DNA of 64,000 nucleotides from Neoroseomonas eburnea (GTDB lineage: Bacteria > Pseudomonadota > Alphaproteobacteria > Acetobacterales > Acetobacteraceae). The stretch lies in assembly GCF_018129005.1 (NCBI RefSeq), contig NZ_JAAEDL010000014.1, positions 62,001-126,000 on the forward strand, in the 5' to 3' direction. The number at the start of each line of letters is the position of its first letter. The first letter of the stretch is position 1. This document shows, one piece after another, positions 35,440-44,358 of this stretch. The translations under genes and the position numbers were made by a program. The notes beneath the pieces are model-generated. The model was given only the letters and a program-made list of their open reading frames with translations. It ran no database searches and was not told where the DNA came from.

Positions 35440-36522
35440 CTACAGTGGCACCAGGTGGTTGTCCCAGCGCATCCGGCCGAGCCGCTCTCCGGCAAGCTCG
35501 GTCCGCGCACCATGCGCATGGATCAGCGCCGCACCGCCCAGGCCCGACGTCACCACGAAGCCGCCCGGTGCGGCAGCGACGCCACATCCGTCGGCCATGG
35601 CGAACCGCGCACGGACACGGCGCGTGCGCGCTTCGATCAGCAGGCCGGCGCCGCCGCGCGGGCTGGTCACCGCGACCAGCTCGCCATCCGGTGCCGCCGC
35701 CGCGCTGCCGATGTAATTGTCGAGCGTGCGCCACAGCTCGGGCGCCGCCTCCAGCGCTGCCAGCGCTCCGCCCTTGGTGGCGGCGACGAGCGGCGGGCGC
35801 TCGTGACGCGGCCCTTCATGCTGCATGGCGACGAAGACCTCGCCATCCGCGCCGATCGCGAGATGGCGGAGCGAAAGCAGCGTTTCCTCCTCCTCGGCCA
35901 GTCGGTACCGCGCGATGAGCGCGCCGCTCGTCGCGTCGAGCTGCACGAGGCTGCTCTCGAAGCTCTCGAGGTCGAGGCGTACGCGCGGCAGGCGCGGATC
36001 CGCGCGGATGCCGCCATTGGCCACCCAGAGCCGGCGGCCATCGGGCGTCAGGCGGATGTCGTGCGGATCGGCGCCGCCGGTCGCGAATTCGCCGATGCGC
36101 GCGAAGCCGCGGCGCGCGGCGTAGACACCCACCACGCCCTCGCCCGCGCCATCGATCTCGGTCGCGTAGAGCAGCGCGCCATCGATGGAGAAGGCACCGT
36201 GGCCGCAGAACCAGCGCCCGGTGGCGCGGTCGATCCTGGCCCGCCGGCGCCCGGTCACCGGGTCGAGCACCAGCGCGAACTCACCCGGCCGCCGCGCGAA
36301 GAGCGCCACCGCCTCGCCGCCGGGTGCGAGCGCGGCGCCGTGGCCGCGGGCCGGCAGGGGCAGATCGAAGCGCATGGCGCCGTCCAGCCCGAAGGCGACG
36401 GCGCGCCAGCCACCCCCGGCATCCGCCGCGGCGGAGAGGAAGGCCGGCCCGCCCGCCGGCGCGGGTCGCGCTGCCGCAAGTCCCACCAGGCCGAGCGCGC
36501 TTCGCCGTCCGATGCCCGTCAT
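35440..36522 (-). CDS. DUF1513 beta-propeller-like periplasmic protein
   Basis: A 360-residue protein with a twin-arginine-like signal (GRRSALGLVGLAAARPAPAGG) followed by repeated beta-strand blocks such as GHGAFSIDGALLYATEID and PHDIRLTPDGRRLWVANGGI, which are typical of DUF1513 proteins. Function is unknown, but in Pseudomonas and others the gene ends an imelysin/di-heme operon. Its ATG overlaps the preceding stop (TGATG). Fourth and last gene of that operon here. Confidence 0.87.
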   Translation of the reverse strand: MTGIGRRSALGLVGLAAARPAPAGGPAFLSAAADAGGGWRAVAFGLDGAMRFDLPLPARGHGAALAPGGEAVALFARRPGEFALVLDPVTGRRRARIDRATGRWFCGHGAFSIDGALLYATEIDGAGEGVVGVYAARRGFARIGEFATGGADPHDIRLTPDGRRLWVANGGIRADPRLPRVRLDLESFESSLVQLDATSGALIARYRLAEEEETLLSLRHLAIGADGEVFVAMQHEGPRHERPPLVAATKGGALAALEAAPELWRTLDNYIGSAAAAPDGELVAVTSPRGGAGLLIEARTRRVRARFAMADGCGVAAAPGGFVVTSGLGGAALIHAHGARTELAGERLGRMRWDNHLVPL

Positions 36523-37601
36523 CAGTCGCCATCCATCGAATTGAAACCCATCGGCAGGCCGAGCGCCGGCGCCCCGCGTTCGCCGAGCAACCTGCGCAGC
36601 GTGCCCAATGCGCGCAGCAGCTCCTCCACCGCGGCGCGGCCGCCGGCCTGGACCACCGCGCTCTCAAGGCTCGGGACGATGCGTCCGGCTGCGGCCGCGG
36701 ATCTGGCGAAGCCCTCCGCGACCTGCCTCGCCACGGTCGGGTTCGCCGCGGCGAGCATCGGCGCGAAGGCTGCCGCCCAGAGTTCCTGCTGGGCCGCGAG
36801 GGAGGCCCGGACCAGGGCCAGGGACTGGCCGCTGCGCCAGGCCTCTGCACGGCGGGGAAAGGCCTCCCGCAGCGAAGGGCCGAGCGTGCGGGCCACCTGC
36901 CGCTCGGCGAGGAACTCCAGCCCGCCCGACAGGCTCTTGAACAGCATGAGCAGGCCGTCCTGCGGCGAGCGGTACGGTCCGTCGGGCGTCCCCTCCATCC
37001 CGGTGCCGTAGGGCGCGTCCGGCCGGGTCCAGGCCGTTTCCAGGTCGCGGGCGATGACCGCGAGGTTGGCGCCGATCGCGCCAAGCAGCGTCCCGCGGAA
37101 GCGCTGTTCGGCAAGGCGCGCCGCCTCATCGCCGAAGAGCAGGCGCTCCGCCGCCGGCAGCCCCTGCGCGGCGACGCGGCCGCGCGCGAAGGCCTCGGGC
37201 GAGACCAGGGCGGGGTCGGCGGCGCGCAGCAGCTCGGCCATCTCCCGCCCGATGCTGTTGCGGACATCGGGGAAGAAGGCGATGCGGAAGCCGCGGTCGC
37301 GTTCCTCCATCGGGCCGAAGCGCAGATGGCGGATGCCCTGGAAAGCAAGCGCCGCCGCGATCCAGGTGGTGCGGGCGGCATCCATCTGCGCCGGGCCATG
37401 CGCCGCCGTCGCCGCGGCGGCGGCGAAGCCGCGCGTCGCCTCGGCGAAGGCGGCGTGGCGCGGCAGGATGTGGGTGGCGACGGCGCGGCGGAGCGCCTCC
37501 CGCTGCGCGGCAGGTGCGGGCGCGGGCGTGCGCGCGGGCTGGGCATGCGCCGAGGCCGGGACCAGCAGCGCGGCGGCGAGGAAGGTCCGGCGGTTCGGCA
37601 T
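36522..37601 (-). CDS. Imelysin-like periplasmic protein, second copy
   Basis: A 359-residue imelysin-domain protein with signal peptide RTFLAAALLVPASAHAQ (cleavage near residue 21). The helical bundle is recognisable (AARTTWIAAALAFQGIRHLRFGPM), but the GxHxxE motif of the first imelysin gene (GWHAIEFLLWG) has no obvious counterpart. The copies may therefore have different roles, as with the IrpA and EfeO-like branches. Start (TGATG) and stop overlaps show tight coupling with both neighbours. It is likely periplasmic and iron-related, by context. Confidence 0.82.
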   Translation of the reverse strand: MPNRRTFLAAALLVPASAHAQPARTPAPAPAAQREALRRAVATHILPRHAAFAEATRGFAAAAATAAHGPAQMDAARTTWIAAALAFQGIRHLRFGPMEERDRGFRIAFFPDVRNSIGREMAELLRAADPALVSPEAFARGRVAAQGLPAAERLLFGDEAARLAEQRFRGTLLGAIGANLAVIARDLETAWTRPDAPYGTGMEGTPDGPYRSPQDGLLMLFKSLSGGLEFLAERQVARTLGPSLREAFPRRAEAWRSGQSLALVRASLAAQQELWAAAFAPMLAAANPTVARQVAEGFARSAAAAGRIVPSLESAVVQAGGRAAVEELLRALGTLRRLLGERGAPALGLPMGFNSMDGD

Positions 37602-38977
37602 CACAGACTGTCCAGGAAGGCGAGCAGGGCGGCGCGGTCGGCCGGGGAAAGGCCGACCACGCGGTCGCGCGCCGCCTGTGCCTCGCCGCCATGCCAGAGG
37701 ACTGCCTCCAGCGCATTGCGGGCGCGCCCGTCGTGCAGAAGCTGCGTGTGGCCGCTGACGGTGCGGGTATGGCCGAGGCCCCAGAGCGGCGGCGTGCGCC
37801 ATTCGCGGCCGTCGGCATCGCCTTCGGGACGGTGGTCGGCCAGGCCCTCGCCCATGTCGTGCAGCAGCAGGTCGGAATAGGGCCAGATGCGCTGGCCGGA
37901 ATGCTCCGGCCGTCCGGGCATCTGCGCGGTGGTGAAGGACGGGCGATGGCAGGCGGTGCAGCCGATGTCGCGGAACAGGGCACGGCCGCGCAGCGCCTGG
38001 GGCGTCGGGGTGGCGCGCAGCGGCACGCCGAGGTTGCGCGCGTAGAACACCGTCAGGTCGAACAGGCGCGGATCGACCTCCGGCTCTCCGGGCGCCGGCG
38101 CGCCGTCCGGGGCCGCGCGGCAGGCCGCCTGCGCTGCCGTACATTCGCCCCAGCCCGCCGGATGCAGCCGGGTGGCGAGGCCCATATCGGCGCTGAAGGC
38201 GTCGGCGACCTGGTCCTCCATGGTCGGCGCCAGCGCCTTCCAGCCGAAGCGGCCAAGCGCGGCGGTGCCGAGATGCGCGCTGCGCACGCGGGCGGCGCGG
38301 CCGGAGACGCCATCCCCGTCGCGATCCTCCGGGTCGGCCTGGGCGAGGATGTCGGCCTCCGCCACCGCCTCCAGCAGGCCAAGCCCGATCATCGGCGGCG
38401 CGACGCGCGGGGAGAGCAGGACGCCCGGCGCAGGCGGCCCGTAGGCCCAGCCCTCGATGCGCCAGGCCGGGCGGCGCAGCCGCGCCGTCTCGCCGCCGGC
38501 GAGCGCCACCACCTCCTCGCTCCAGTCGGCCACGACGCGGCCCTCGGCCGGATGGCCCTGGATGCCGAAGGTCTGGAGCTGCACGCCGTAGGTCGGGTCC
38601 GGCCGGCCATCGGGCGTGGACAGCCGCACCAGCAGGGAGGACGCGGCCTCACCCGCTTCCGGCGGGCGGCCGCGCCCGTCGCGCATGTGGCAGGACTGGC
38701 ATCCGCGCGCGTTGTAGAGCGGGCCGAGCCCATCCGAACTCGTGGTCGAGGAGGGCGAGGACACCCACAGCTTGCGGAACACCCCGTCGCCGACGCGGAA
38801 ATCGAGCAGCCGGTCGAAGGGCAGCGTCGCCGAGGGCTGCGAGAAGGCGCGGGCGTCGCGGGCGACGCGCACGCTGGCCGCGCCGCCCGGCATCAGCTCC
38901 GTCGGGTCCGGCCGGTCGTCCGCCGCCACGGCGCCGGCGAGCAGCACCGCGCCGGCCAGCAGGATCAGCCGGCGCAT
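37601..38977 (-). CDS. Di-heme oxidoreductase family protein (DUF1111, thiol-oxidoreductase-like)
   Basis: A 458-residue periplasmic c-type cytochrome with signal peptide RRLILLAGAVLLAGAVAAD and two CxxCH haem sites, CQSCH near residue 92 and CTACH near residue 337. Blocks FRKLWVSSPSS, GLGPLYNARGCQSCHMRDGRG and LLHDMGEGLADHRPEG are family features. It sits between two imelysin genes, as in many proteobacterial iron-regulated operons, and is thought to take part in periplasmic redox handling of a metal or cofactor. Four bases separate it from the upstream imelysin gene. Confidence 0.9.
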   Translation of the reverse strand: MRRLILLAGAVLLAGAVAADDRPDPTELMPGGAASVRVARDARAFSQPSATLPFDRLLDFRVGDGVFRKLWVSSPSSTTSSDGLGPLYNARGCQSCHMRDGRGRPPEAGEAASSLLVRLSTPDGRPDPTYGVQLQTFGIQGHPAEGRVVADWSEEVVALAGGETARLRRPAWRIEGWAYGPPAPGVLLSPRVAPPMIGLGLLEAVAEADILAQADPEDRDGDGVSGRAARVRSAHLGTAALGRFGWKALAPTMEDQVADAFSADMGLATRLHPAGWGECTAAQAACRAAPDGAPAPGEPEVDPRLFDLTVFYARNLGVPLRATPTPQALRGRALFRDIGCTACHRPSFTTAQMPGRPEHSGQRIWPYSDLLLHDMGEGLADHRPEGDADGREWRTPPLWGLGHTRTVSGHTQLLHDGRARNALEAVLWHGGEAQAARDRVVGLSPADRAALLAFLDSL

Positions 38978-38981
38978 GCCG

Positions 38982-40259
38982 TCATGGCCGCCGGACGGCC
39001 GAAGGGTTGTCGAGGCTCTCCGAGCCTTCGAAGGTCGCGCGCAGATGCAGTGCGGCGAGGATGCGCTCGATCGTGCGGGTCTGTTCGAGCAGACGGTCGA
39101 TGCCAGCCTGCACCGCGGCGTTGCCCGCCGCGTTGCCGTCGCCGAGCATCTGGTCATAGGCCTCGACTGTCTCGGCGCGCGTCTTGATCGCCTGGAAGGC
39201 GGCGAGCGTCGCATCGAGCCGCGTGCGCATCTCCCGGTCGAGTGCCGGCACGGCGCCGCGCACGAAGTCCGACAGCGACGGCCCGCGCACCATGCTGCCG
39301 TCGGTGCGGCGGTACTCGCCGAGATAGACCGCGCGCATGCCGACGACGTTGTTGAAATGGCTGTTGTGCGTGTTGTCGGAGAAGCAGTCGTGCTCCTCCT
39401 CCGGGTCGTGCAGCATCAGGCCGAGCTTCATGCGCTCGCCCGCCAGCTCGCCGTAGGACAGGCTGCCGAGGCCGGTGAGCATGGCGGTCAGCCCGGCATC
39501 CGTGCCGCGCGCGGTCAGCGCCCGCCGCGCGGTGCCGTTGTGGCCCCAGTTCGCGACCATCGCCTCCAGCTCCGCGACCAGCATGGCCGTGACGGTGACG
39601 AGGTAGGCGGCGCGGCGGTCCTGGTTGCCGCCCGTGCCGCCCTCCCCGCGCACGAAATCCGTGTAGGGACGGTTGCCTGCGCCGGGCCCGGTGCCGTTGA
39701 GATCCTGGCCCCAGAGCAGGAATTCGATGGCGTGCCAGCCGATGGTGACGTTGGCCTCGACGCCGCCGACCTCGTGCAGGCGTCCGAGCACGTCCGCGGT
39801 GATGGTGGAGACGTCGATCGTCTCCCCCGCATGGGTGATCTGGCGGGAGGCGATGATGTTGGCGGTGAAGAGCGGGTTCTCGTCGCTGGTCTCGCCGTAG
39901 CGTTCGGCGTCGACGTAGTCGATCAGCCCCTCGTCGAGCGGCCAGGCGTTCACCCGGCCTTCCCATTCATCGACGATCGGGTTGCCGAAGCGGAAGACCT
40001 CGGTCTGCTGGTAGGGCACGCGGGCGGCTATCCAGGCGCGGCGCGCGGCGGCGAGGGTTTCCTCCGACGGTGCTTCGACCAGGCGTGCGACCGCCTGCTG
40101 CAGCGCCTTCGCGCCGGCCAGCGCATCGGCATACATGGCGGCGGCGATGTCGGCGTAGGCGGCGAGCACGGCGCGCTTGGCAGGCTGGGCCCGGGCAAGG
40201 GCGGGGGGTGCCGCGGCGCCGGCCAGGCAGGCGCCCAACAGGGCGCGGCGGGTCGTCAA
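38982..40259 (-). CDS. Imelysin/IrpA family periplasmic protein
   Basis: A 425-residue imelysin-fold protein (signal peptide TTRRALLGACLAGAAAPPALARA). It has the family motif GWHAIEFLLWGQD (GxHxxE) plus FGNPIVDEWEGRVNAWPLDE and HDCFSDNTHNSHFNNVVGM. Imelysins (IrpA, IcmP) are iron-regulated and implicated in iron uptake or sensing. TTG 40259 is preferred because GAGGAG lies at proper distance upstream; an in-frame TTG at 40274 is the alternative. It is the first gene of the four-gene operon, about 55 bp from a Fur-like inverted repeat. Confidence 0.88.
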   Translation of the reverse strand: MTTRRALLGACLAGAAAPPALARAQPAKRAVLAAYADIAAAMYADALAGAKALQQAVARLVEAPSEETLAAARRAWIAARVPYQQTEVFRFGNPIVDEWEGRVNAWPLDEGLIDYVDAERYGETSDENPLFTANIIASRQITHAGETIDVSTITADVLGRLHEVGGVEANVTIGWHAIEFLLWGQDLNGTGPGAGNRPYTDFVRGEGGTGGNQDRRAAYLVTVTAMLVAELEAMVANWGHNGTARRALTARGTDAGLTAMLTGLGSLSYGELAGERMKLGLMLHDPEEEHDCFSDNTHNSHFNNVVGMRAVYLGEYRRTDGSMVRGPSLSDFVRGAVPALDREMRTRLDATLAAFQAIKTRAETVEAYDQMLGDGNAAGNAAVQAGIDRLLEQTRTIERILAALHLRATFEGSESLDNPSAVRRP

Positions 40260-40314
40260 GGGCGTGCTCCTCAAGCGGGACGATCTGGACGCAGACGACC
40301 AATCATACGGAGAA

Positions 40315-40329
40315 TGCGAATCGGTCGCA
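40315..40329. promoter_or_regulatory. Fur/Irr-like inverted repeat upstream of the imelysin operon
   Basis: TGCGA-N5-TCGCA, 56 bp before the operon start, in a stretch of lower GC content. The form TGCgA...TcGCA resembles alphaproteobacterial Fur-type boxes, and the operon is of an iron-regulated type. No experimental or statistical test was possible. Confidence 0.45.
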
Positions 40330-40362
40330 AACCTGCCGCCGCCCGTCCTGGCGCCCTGTCAT

Positions 40363-40422
40363 GGTTTCCAAAGGCCTTTCGGCCTTTGGCGGGGTGGCAT
40401 GGAGGGGCGGCGCCCCTCCATG
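40363..40422 (+). repeat. Composite palindromic repeat, half copy
   Basis: CCAAAGGC...GCCTTTGG core followed by GGAGGGGCG...CGCCCCTCC. It lies upstream of the imelysin operon and downstream of the asnC stop (40489, minus strand). Confidence 0.7.
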
Positions 40423-40488
40423 CCTTCCGTGCATCACCGTTCCTGCCAGGAGATCGGCGCCCGCACGGCGAAGGACAGGGTGCGGCTG

Positions 40489-40959
40489 TCAGATCGGCAG
40501 CGCCGTCGTGCTCTTCACCCGTTCCATGGCGAAGCGCGAGGTCACCTTGCGCAGGCTCGGCACCTGGGCGGTCAGGCGCCGGTAGAAGGTGTCGAAGGCC
40601 TGCATGTCCGGCACCACCACGCGGAGGAGGTAGTCCACGTCGCCGCCGAGCCGCCAGCACTCCACGATTTCCGGCATCTTCGCGACGGTGGAGGCGAAGG
40701 TCTCGATCCAGGAGGCGGAGTGGTCGCCGGTCTCGATGGCGACGAAGACGGAGACGCCGAGCCCCACCTTCTCCGGGTCGAGCAGCACGACGCGGCCGGT
40801 GATCACCCCTTCCTGCTCCATCTTGCGGATGCGCTTCCAGCAGGGCGTGGGGGTGAGGCCGACTTCCTTGGCGATATCCGCGAGCGACAGGGCGGCGTCG
40901 CGCTGGATCAGGCGGAGGATGGCGCGATCGGTTGCGTCAGGCTCGAAGCTACGGGTCAC
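40489..40959 (-). CDS. Lrp/AsnC-family transcriptional regulator
   Basis: A 156-residue Lrp-type regulator: HTH (DATDRAILRLIQRDAALSLADIAKEVGLTPTPCWKRIRKMEQEGVI, about residues 6-52) and a RAM effector domain (VFVAIETGDHSASWIETFAST, CWRLGGDVDYLLRVVVPDM). GTG 40959 follows AAGGA by eight bases; a longer frame begins upstream without a plausible site. The 110-bp AT-rich gap to the divergent Bug protein gene probably holds its operator. The ligand is presumably an amino acid. Confidence 0.85.
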   Translation of the reverse strand: MTRSFEPDATDRAILRLIQRDAALSLADIAKEVGLTPTPCWKRIRKMEQEGVITGRVVLLDPEKVGLGVSVFVAIETGDHSASWIETFASTVAKMPEIVECWRLGGDVDYLLRVVVPDMQAFDTFYRRLTAQVPSLRKVTSRFAMERVKSTTALPI

Positions 40960-41070
40960 CGGGCAATTCCTTGGCGGATTTCTCGCATCATGTAGTAGAA
41001 AAATCTTTCTCTTGCAAGATGTGGTGTCATTGAGAGAACAGACTTCTCTTTCGACGGGATCCTCCTCGCC

Positions 41071-42057
41071 ATGACGCTGCGCCGCGACCTCCTGCTCCGA
41101 TCCACCCTGCTTGGTGCCCTGCCTCTCCTCCCCCGCCCAGCCCGTGCCGCCGATCCTGGCTGGGCGCCGGATCGAGCGGTGCGCATCGTCGTCCCGGTCG
41201 CCCCGGGCGGCAGCCTCGACATCCTCGGCCGGTTGCTGGCCCGGCACCTGACGCCGCGGCTCGGTCAGCCCGTGGTCGCGGAGAACCACCCCGGGGCCGG
41301 CAGCAACCTGGCCTTCGAACTCGTCGCGCGGGCGCGTCCGGATGGGCTGACGCTGCTGGTCGGCTCCGACCCGCTGACCATCAACCCGGCACTCTACCCA
41401 CGGCTCGGCTTCGACCCGGTGCGCGACTTCGCGCCGATCATCGAGGCCGTGCGCGCGCCGCAGGTTCTCGTCGTGAACCCGCGCTCACCGGCGACCGACC
41501 TTGCCACCTTCGTCGGTTGGGCGCGGGAGGCCGAAGGGCGGCTCAGTGTCGCCTCCCAGGGCAACGGCTCGATCGGGCATCTGGCCGGGGCGCTCTTTGC
41601 ACAGCAGGCCGGGATCACCTTCACCCACGTGCCCTATCGCGGCGGCGGGCCGGCCGTGGTGGACCTGGTGGCCGGGCACATCGAGGCGCTCTTCGTCACC
41701 TTGCCCGCGGCGATCGAGCATATCCGCAGCGGCCGCCTCCGCGCGCTGGCCGTCACCTCCGCGGAGCGCGCGCCTGCCCTGCCACAGGTGCCGACCATTG
41801 CCGAGGCCGGCCTGCCCGGCTTCGACGTGGTGACATGGCAAGGGATTCTGGCGCCGGCGGGCACGCCGCCGGCGGCGATCGCACGCCTCGCGGCCGAGCT
41901 TGGTGCGGTCTTGGCATTGCCGGAGGTGGCGGGCGACCTGACGCGGCAAGGCTTCACCGTCACGGCCCATGGGCCGGAGCGCTTCGCCGCGCTGGTGCGG
42001 AACGAGGCGGCACGCTGGCCGGGTGTGGTGCGTCGCGCCGGGGCGCGCCTTGAATGA
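41071..42057 (+). CDS. Bug/TctC-family periplasmic solute-binding protein
   Basis: A 328-residue Bug protein: twin-arginine-like signal (LRRDLLLRSTLLGALPLLPRPARA, cleavage near residue 27), RAVRIVVPVAPGGSLDILGRLLA, VVAENHPGAGSNLA, THVPYRGGGPAVVDLVAGH and ILAPAGTPPAAIARLAAE. It shares no adjacent TctAB genes. It is divergent from the AsnC regulator, which may control it in response to an amino acid, by inference from arrangement. Confidence 0.88.
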   Translation: MTLRRDLLLRSTLLGALPLLPRPARAADPGWAPDRAVRIVVPVAPGGSLDILGRLLARHLTPRLGQPVVAENHPGAGSNLAFELVARARPDGLTLLVGSDPLTINPALYPRLGFDPVRDFAPIIEAVRAPQVLVVNPRSPATDLATFVGWAREAEGRLSVASQGNGSIGHLAGALFAQQAGITFTHVPYRGGGPAVVDLVAGHIEALFVTLPAAIEHIRSGRLRALAVTSAERAPALPQVPTIAEAGLPGFDVVTWQGILAPAGTPPAAIARLAAELGAVLALPEVAGDLTRQGFTVTAHGPERFAALVRNEAARWPGVVRRAGARLE

Positions 42058-42117
42058 ATGCGCCTGGGTGCGCCCTGAATCATTGCGCCGGGGCGCGGGT
42101 CGGACAACGGGTCGGGA

Positions 42118-42179
42118 CGAAGGGGGGCGCCACCCCCCTTCGAACCCCCCGCCAAAGGCCGAAAGGCCTTTGGAAACCG
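42118..42179 (-). repeat. Composite palindromic repeat, half copy (reverse)
   Basis: AAGGGGGGCG...CCCCCCTT palindrome followed by the CCAAAGGC...GCCTTTGG core and GGAAACC, that is, reverse orientation. It lies 61 bases after the Bug protein stop. Confidence 0.7.
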
Positions 42180-42243
42180 AAACCTTGGCGCACGTCGCGG
42201 GCGAGGCTGGACAGCATGGGGAGGGACATGATGAAGGGCGCTG

Positions 42244-42915
42244 GTGACGCGGCGCCGCACCCTGATCGTCGCTTCGCTGACCGCGGGCTGCGCGGCGGGC
42301 GGGCCGCGCGCCGCGCCGCCCGTCCTGGGGGCCGAGGCGCTGAAGGTCGCGGCGGAATCCTGGCACACCGACCTCTGCCTCGCCGCGCGCACGGTGCGCG
42401 CGGGGCCGCTCGCCCCCTTCGCCGCCGAGGCCCCGGGCGCGCCGACCTTCGCCTTCGGCTTCGGGCTCGAATCCTGGATGCGGGCGGAACGGCCCGGCTC
42501 GGGGGAAGCGCTTGCGGCGCTCGGCGGCGGGTCGGCGCTGGTTTCCGTGCGCGCCCTGTCCGGCCCGGTGCCGCCAGGGGCCGAGGAGTCCGTCACCCTG
42601 CGCCTGCCCGAGGGCGGACTTGCCGCCATCGTCGCTTTCATCGCCGGCCAGGTCGACCCGCCCCTGCCGCCCGCGCCGCCCTCCGGCGCCTGGCTGCTGG
42701 TCCCTTCCCGCCTGCGCTACGCGCCGGACTTCACCTGCAACACCTGGGTGATGCGGGCACTGGCCGTAGCGGGACTGCCCGTCCCCGTCACCGGCATTCG
42801 CCTGCGTGGGGCGGCGATGGCGGCGCTCCATGCCGAGGCGGCACGCCAGGCCGCCACAGGCCGAGGATCGGATGCCGCGACCCTGCCATGCAGCCCTTGC
42901 GCGGGAATCCCGTGA
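42244..42915 (+). CDS. DUF2459-like lipoprotein
   Basis: A 223-residue protein with an N-terminal lipoprotein signal (LIVASLTAGC, lipobox Cys16). The DUF2459/TIGR02117 pattern is visible: ESWHTDLCLAA, FAFGFGLESWM and the strongly conserved FTCNTWVMRALAVAGLPV near the C-terminus. Family function is unknown; it was noted near urease genes in some species. GTG 42244 is the only start in frame with the signal peptide; nearby ATG codons are in another frame. Confidence 0.72.
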   Translation: MTRRRTLIVASLTAGCAAGGPRAAPPVLGAEALKVAAESWHTDLCLAARTVRAGPLAPFAAEAPGAPTFAFGFGLESWMRAERPGSGEALAALGGGSALVSVRALSGPVPPGAEESVTLRLPEGGLAAIVAFIAGQVDPPLPPAPPSGAWLLVPSRLRYAPDFTCNTWVMRALAVAGLPVPVTGIRLRGAAMAALHAEAARQAATGRGSDAATLPCSPCAGIP

Positions 42916-43046
42916 GCTGCCGGGCTAAACGGCCGTCCCTTGCCGATCCGGAATATCACCTTTCGGCCATGGTGAAGCCGTTCAGTTGCAACCATCTCGG
43001 CGTTCAACACCTTCCAGCCCGCGAATCGATTCCGGAAGCCAAGACC

Positions 43047-43244
43047 ATGTCCATCCGCCGCGAACTGCTGTTGCGCACGGCGCTGCTCCGCCCGCTGGAG
43101 CCCCCGCCGGCATGGCCCACGGCACCCCTCGCCGCCGCTCCGCTGCCGGCTGCCGACGCGCCCGTGGCCCCCGCGGTGCATGCGGCATCGGCGCCGCGCC
43201 GGGCTTCGACCCGCCGTCCGCGCCGACGTCCCACGCAGGCTTGA
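43047..43244 (+). CDS. Doubtful small Pro/Ala/Arg-rich ORF
   Basis: The 387-bp gap 42916-43302 contains one ORF of 65 residues, MSIRRELLLRTALLRPLEPP followed by a Pro/Ala/Arg-rich tail. The first 14 residues look like the start of a twin-arginine signal peptide, so it may be the remains of an exported protein. No family recognised. Confidence 0.25.
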   Translation: MSIRRELLLRTALLRPLEPPPAWPTAPLAAAPLPAADAPVAPAVHAASAPRRASTRRPRRRPTQA

Positions 43245-43302
43245 GCCGGCGCGTGCCGATGGGGTCTTCCCCCCGGGCGTGCCGCACGCCACATCGCTGC
43301 GG

Positions 43303-43968
43303 ATGATCCGCCGTTCCCTGATCCTGGCTCCGTTCCTGCTCGCCGCGCCTGCGCTCGCGCAGCGCGCCGCCGCCCCGCCGCAGGGCCCCGCCCTGACCGA
43401 GCGCGACCGCGCCGACCTGGCGCGCGTCGAAGCCTACCTGAACGGCATGACCACGCTGCGTGCGCGCTTCCTGCAGATCGCGCAGAACGGGGCGGCGGCC
43501 GAAGGCACCGCCTGGATCTGGCGCCCGGGGCGCATGCGCTTCGAATACGACCCGCCCGAGCCGCTGCTGCTCGTCGCCGATTCCGGCCAATTCCTGATGT
43601 ACGACCGCGAACTCCGCGCCCCGACGACGCTGCCGACCGGCACCACGCCGCTCGGCATCCTGCTGCGGCGTGAGGTGCGCCTGTCAGGGGATGTCACCGT
43701 CACGGCGGTGGAGCGGTCCGGCGGCTTCCTGCGTGTCACGCTGTTCCGCACCTCGGAACCCGGGGAGGGCCGGCTCACCCTGGTCTTCAACCCCGACCCG
43801 CTCGAACTGCGGCAATGGGCCGTGGTGGACGCGCAGCGGCGGGAGACGCGCGTCACCCTCTCCCGCATCGAGACTGGCCTGCGCTTTCCCGCCGGCCTCT
43901 TCCAGTTCAACAATCCGATGTTCTTCGAACCGGGCGGCTTCGGCGCGCGGCAAGGCGCGGGGAACTGA
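43303..43968 (+). CDS. lolA: Outer-membrane lipoprotein carrier protein LolA
   Basis: A 221-residue periplasmic protein: signal peptide SLILAPFLLAAPALAQR (cleavage near residue 20) and the LolA fold, with ARVEAYLNGMTTLRARFLQIAQNG, WIWRPGRMRFEYDPPEPLLLVADSGQFLMYD and the closing FNNPMFFEPG. LolA carries lipoproteins from LolCDE to the outer membrane. ATG 43303 gives a normal signal peptide; a longer frame to 43180 adds an Arg-rich non-secretory stretch. Alphaproteobacteria commonly lack LolB, and none is seen here. Confidence 0.85.
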   Translation: MIRRSLILAPFLLAAPALAQRAAAPPQGPALTERDRADLARVEAYLNGMTTLRARFLQIAQNGAAAEGTAWIWRPGRMRFEYDPPEPLLLVADSGQFLMYDRELRAPTTLPTGTTPLGILLRREVRLSGDVTVTAVERSGGFLRVTLFRTSEPGEGRLTLVFNPDPLELRQWAVVDAQRRETRVTLSRIETGLRFPAGLFQFNNPMFFEPGGFGARQGAGN

Positions 43969-44358
43969 TACCAGCGGCCGCTATTCGCGACCGTTGGCAT
44001 GAGGCTTTTCGAGCCCTCGGGCGCCGGGCGCAAACCTCCGGTTTTCTCGGCTTCGTCGGACCACATTCGCGGCCTCGGCACGAGTCGAGAACTCGTGCCG
44101 CTGGCATGAATCCTCGTCACGGGGGAAGGACGCGTGCGAAGCCGGCACCGGCATGCGGGCCGCGCGCTCGGCGGCGCCACTGGTGCCGCGCCTCGTTGCC
44201 AGGGTGAAGCCTTGGCGAGGATGCCGGGCGGCATTGCCCCGCCGGCGGGCAGCGGCGGCGCGTCGCTGCATGGCATCCGTGCAACGCATGCCGGTCATTC
44301 ATCAAATTCCCACGGAACGCCTTGATCCTGACATGCCGTCGCGGAAGTGTAGCGTTCC
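43969..44358. other. Gene-free intergenic stretch
   Basis: Between lolA and the glutamine-amidotransferase gene there are only short, unconvincing frames on both strands and no clear hairpin or repeat shared with the rest of the window. I can support nothing specific in it. Confidence 0.5.
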
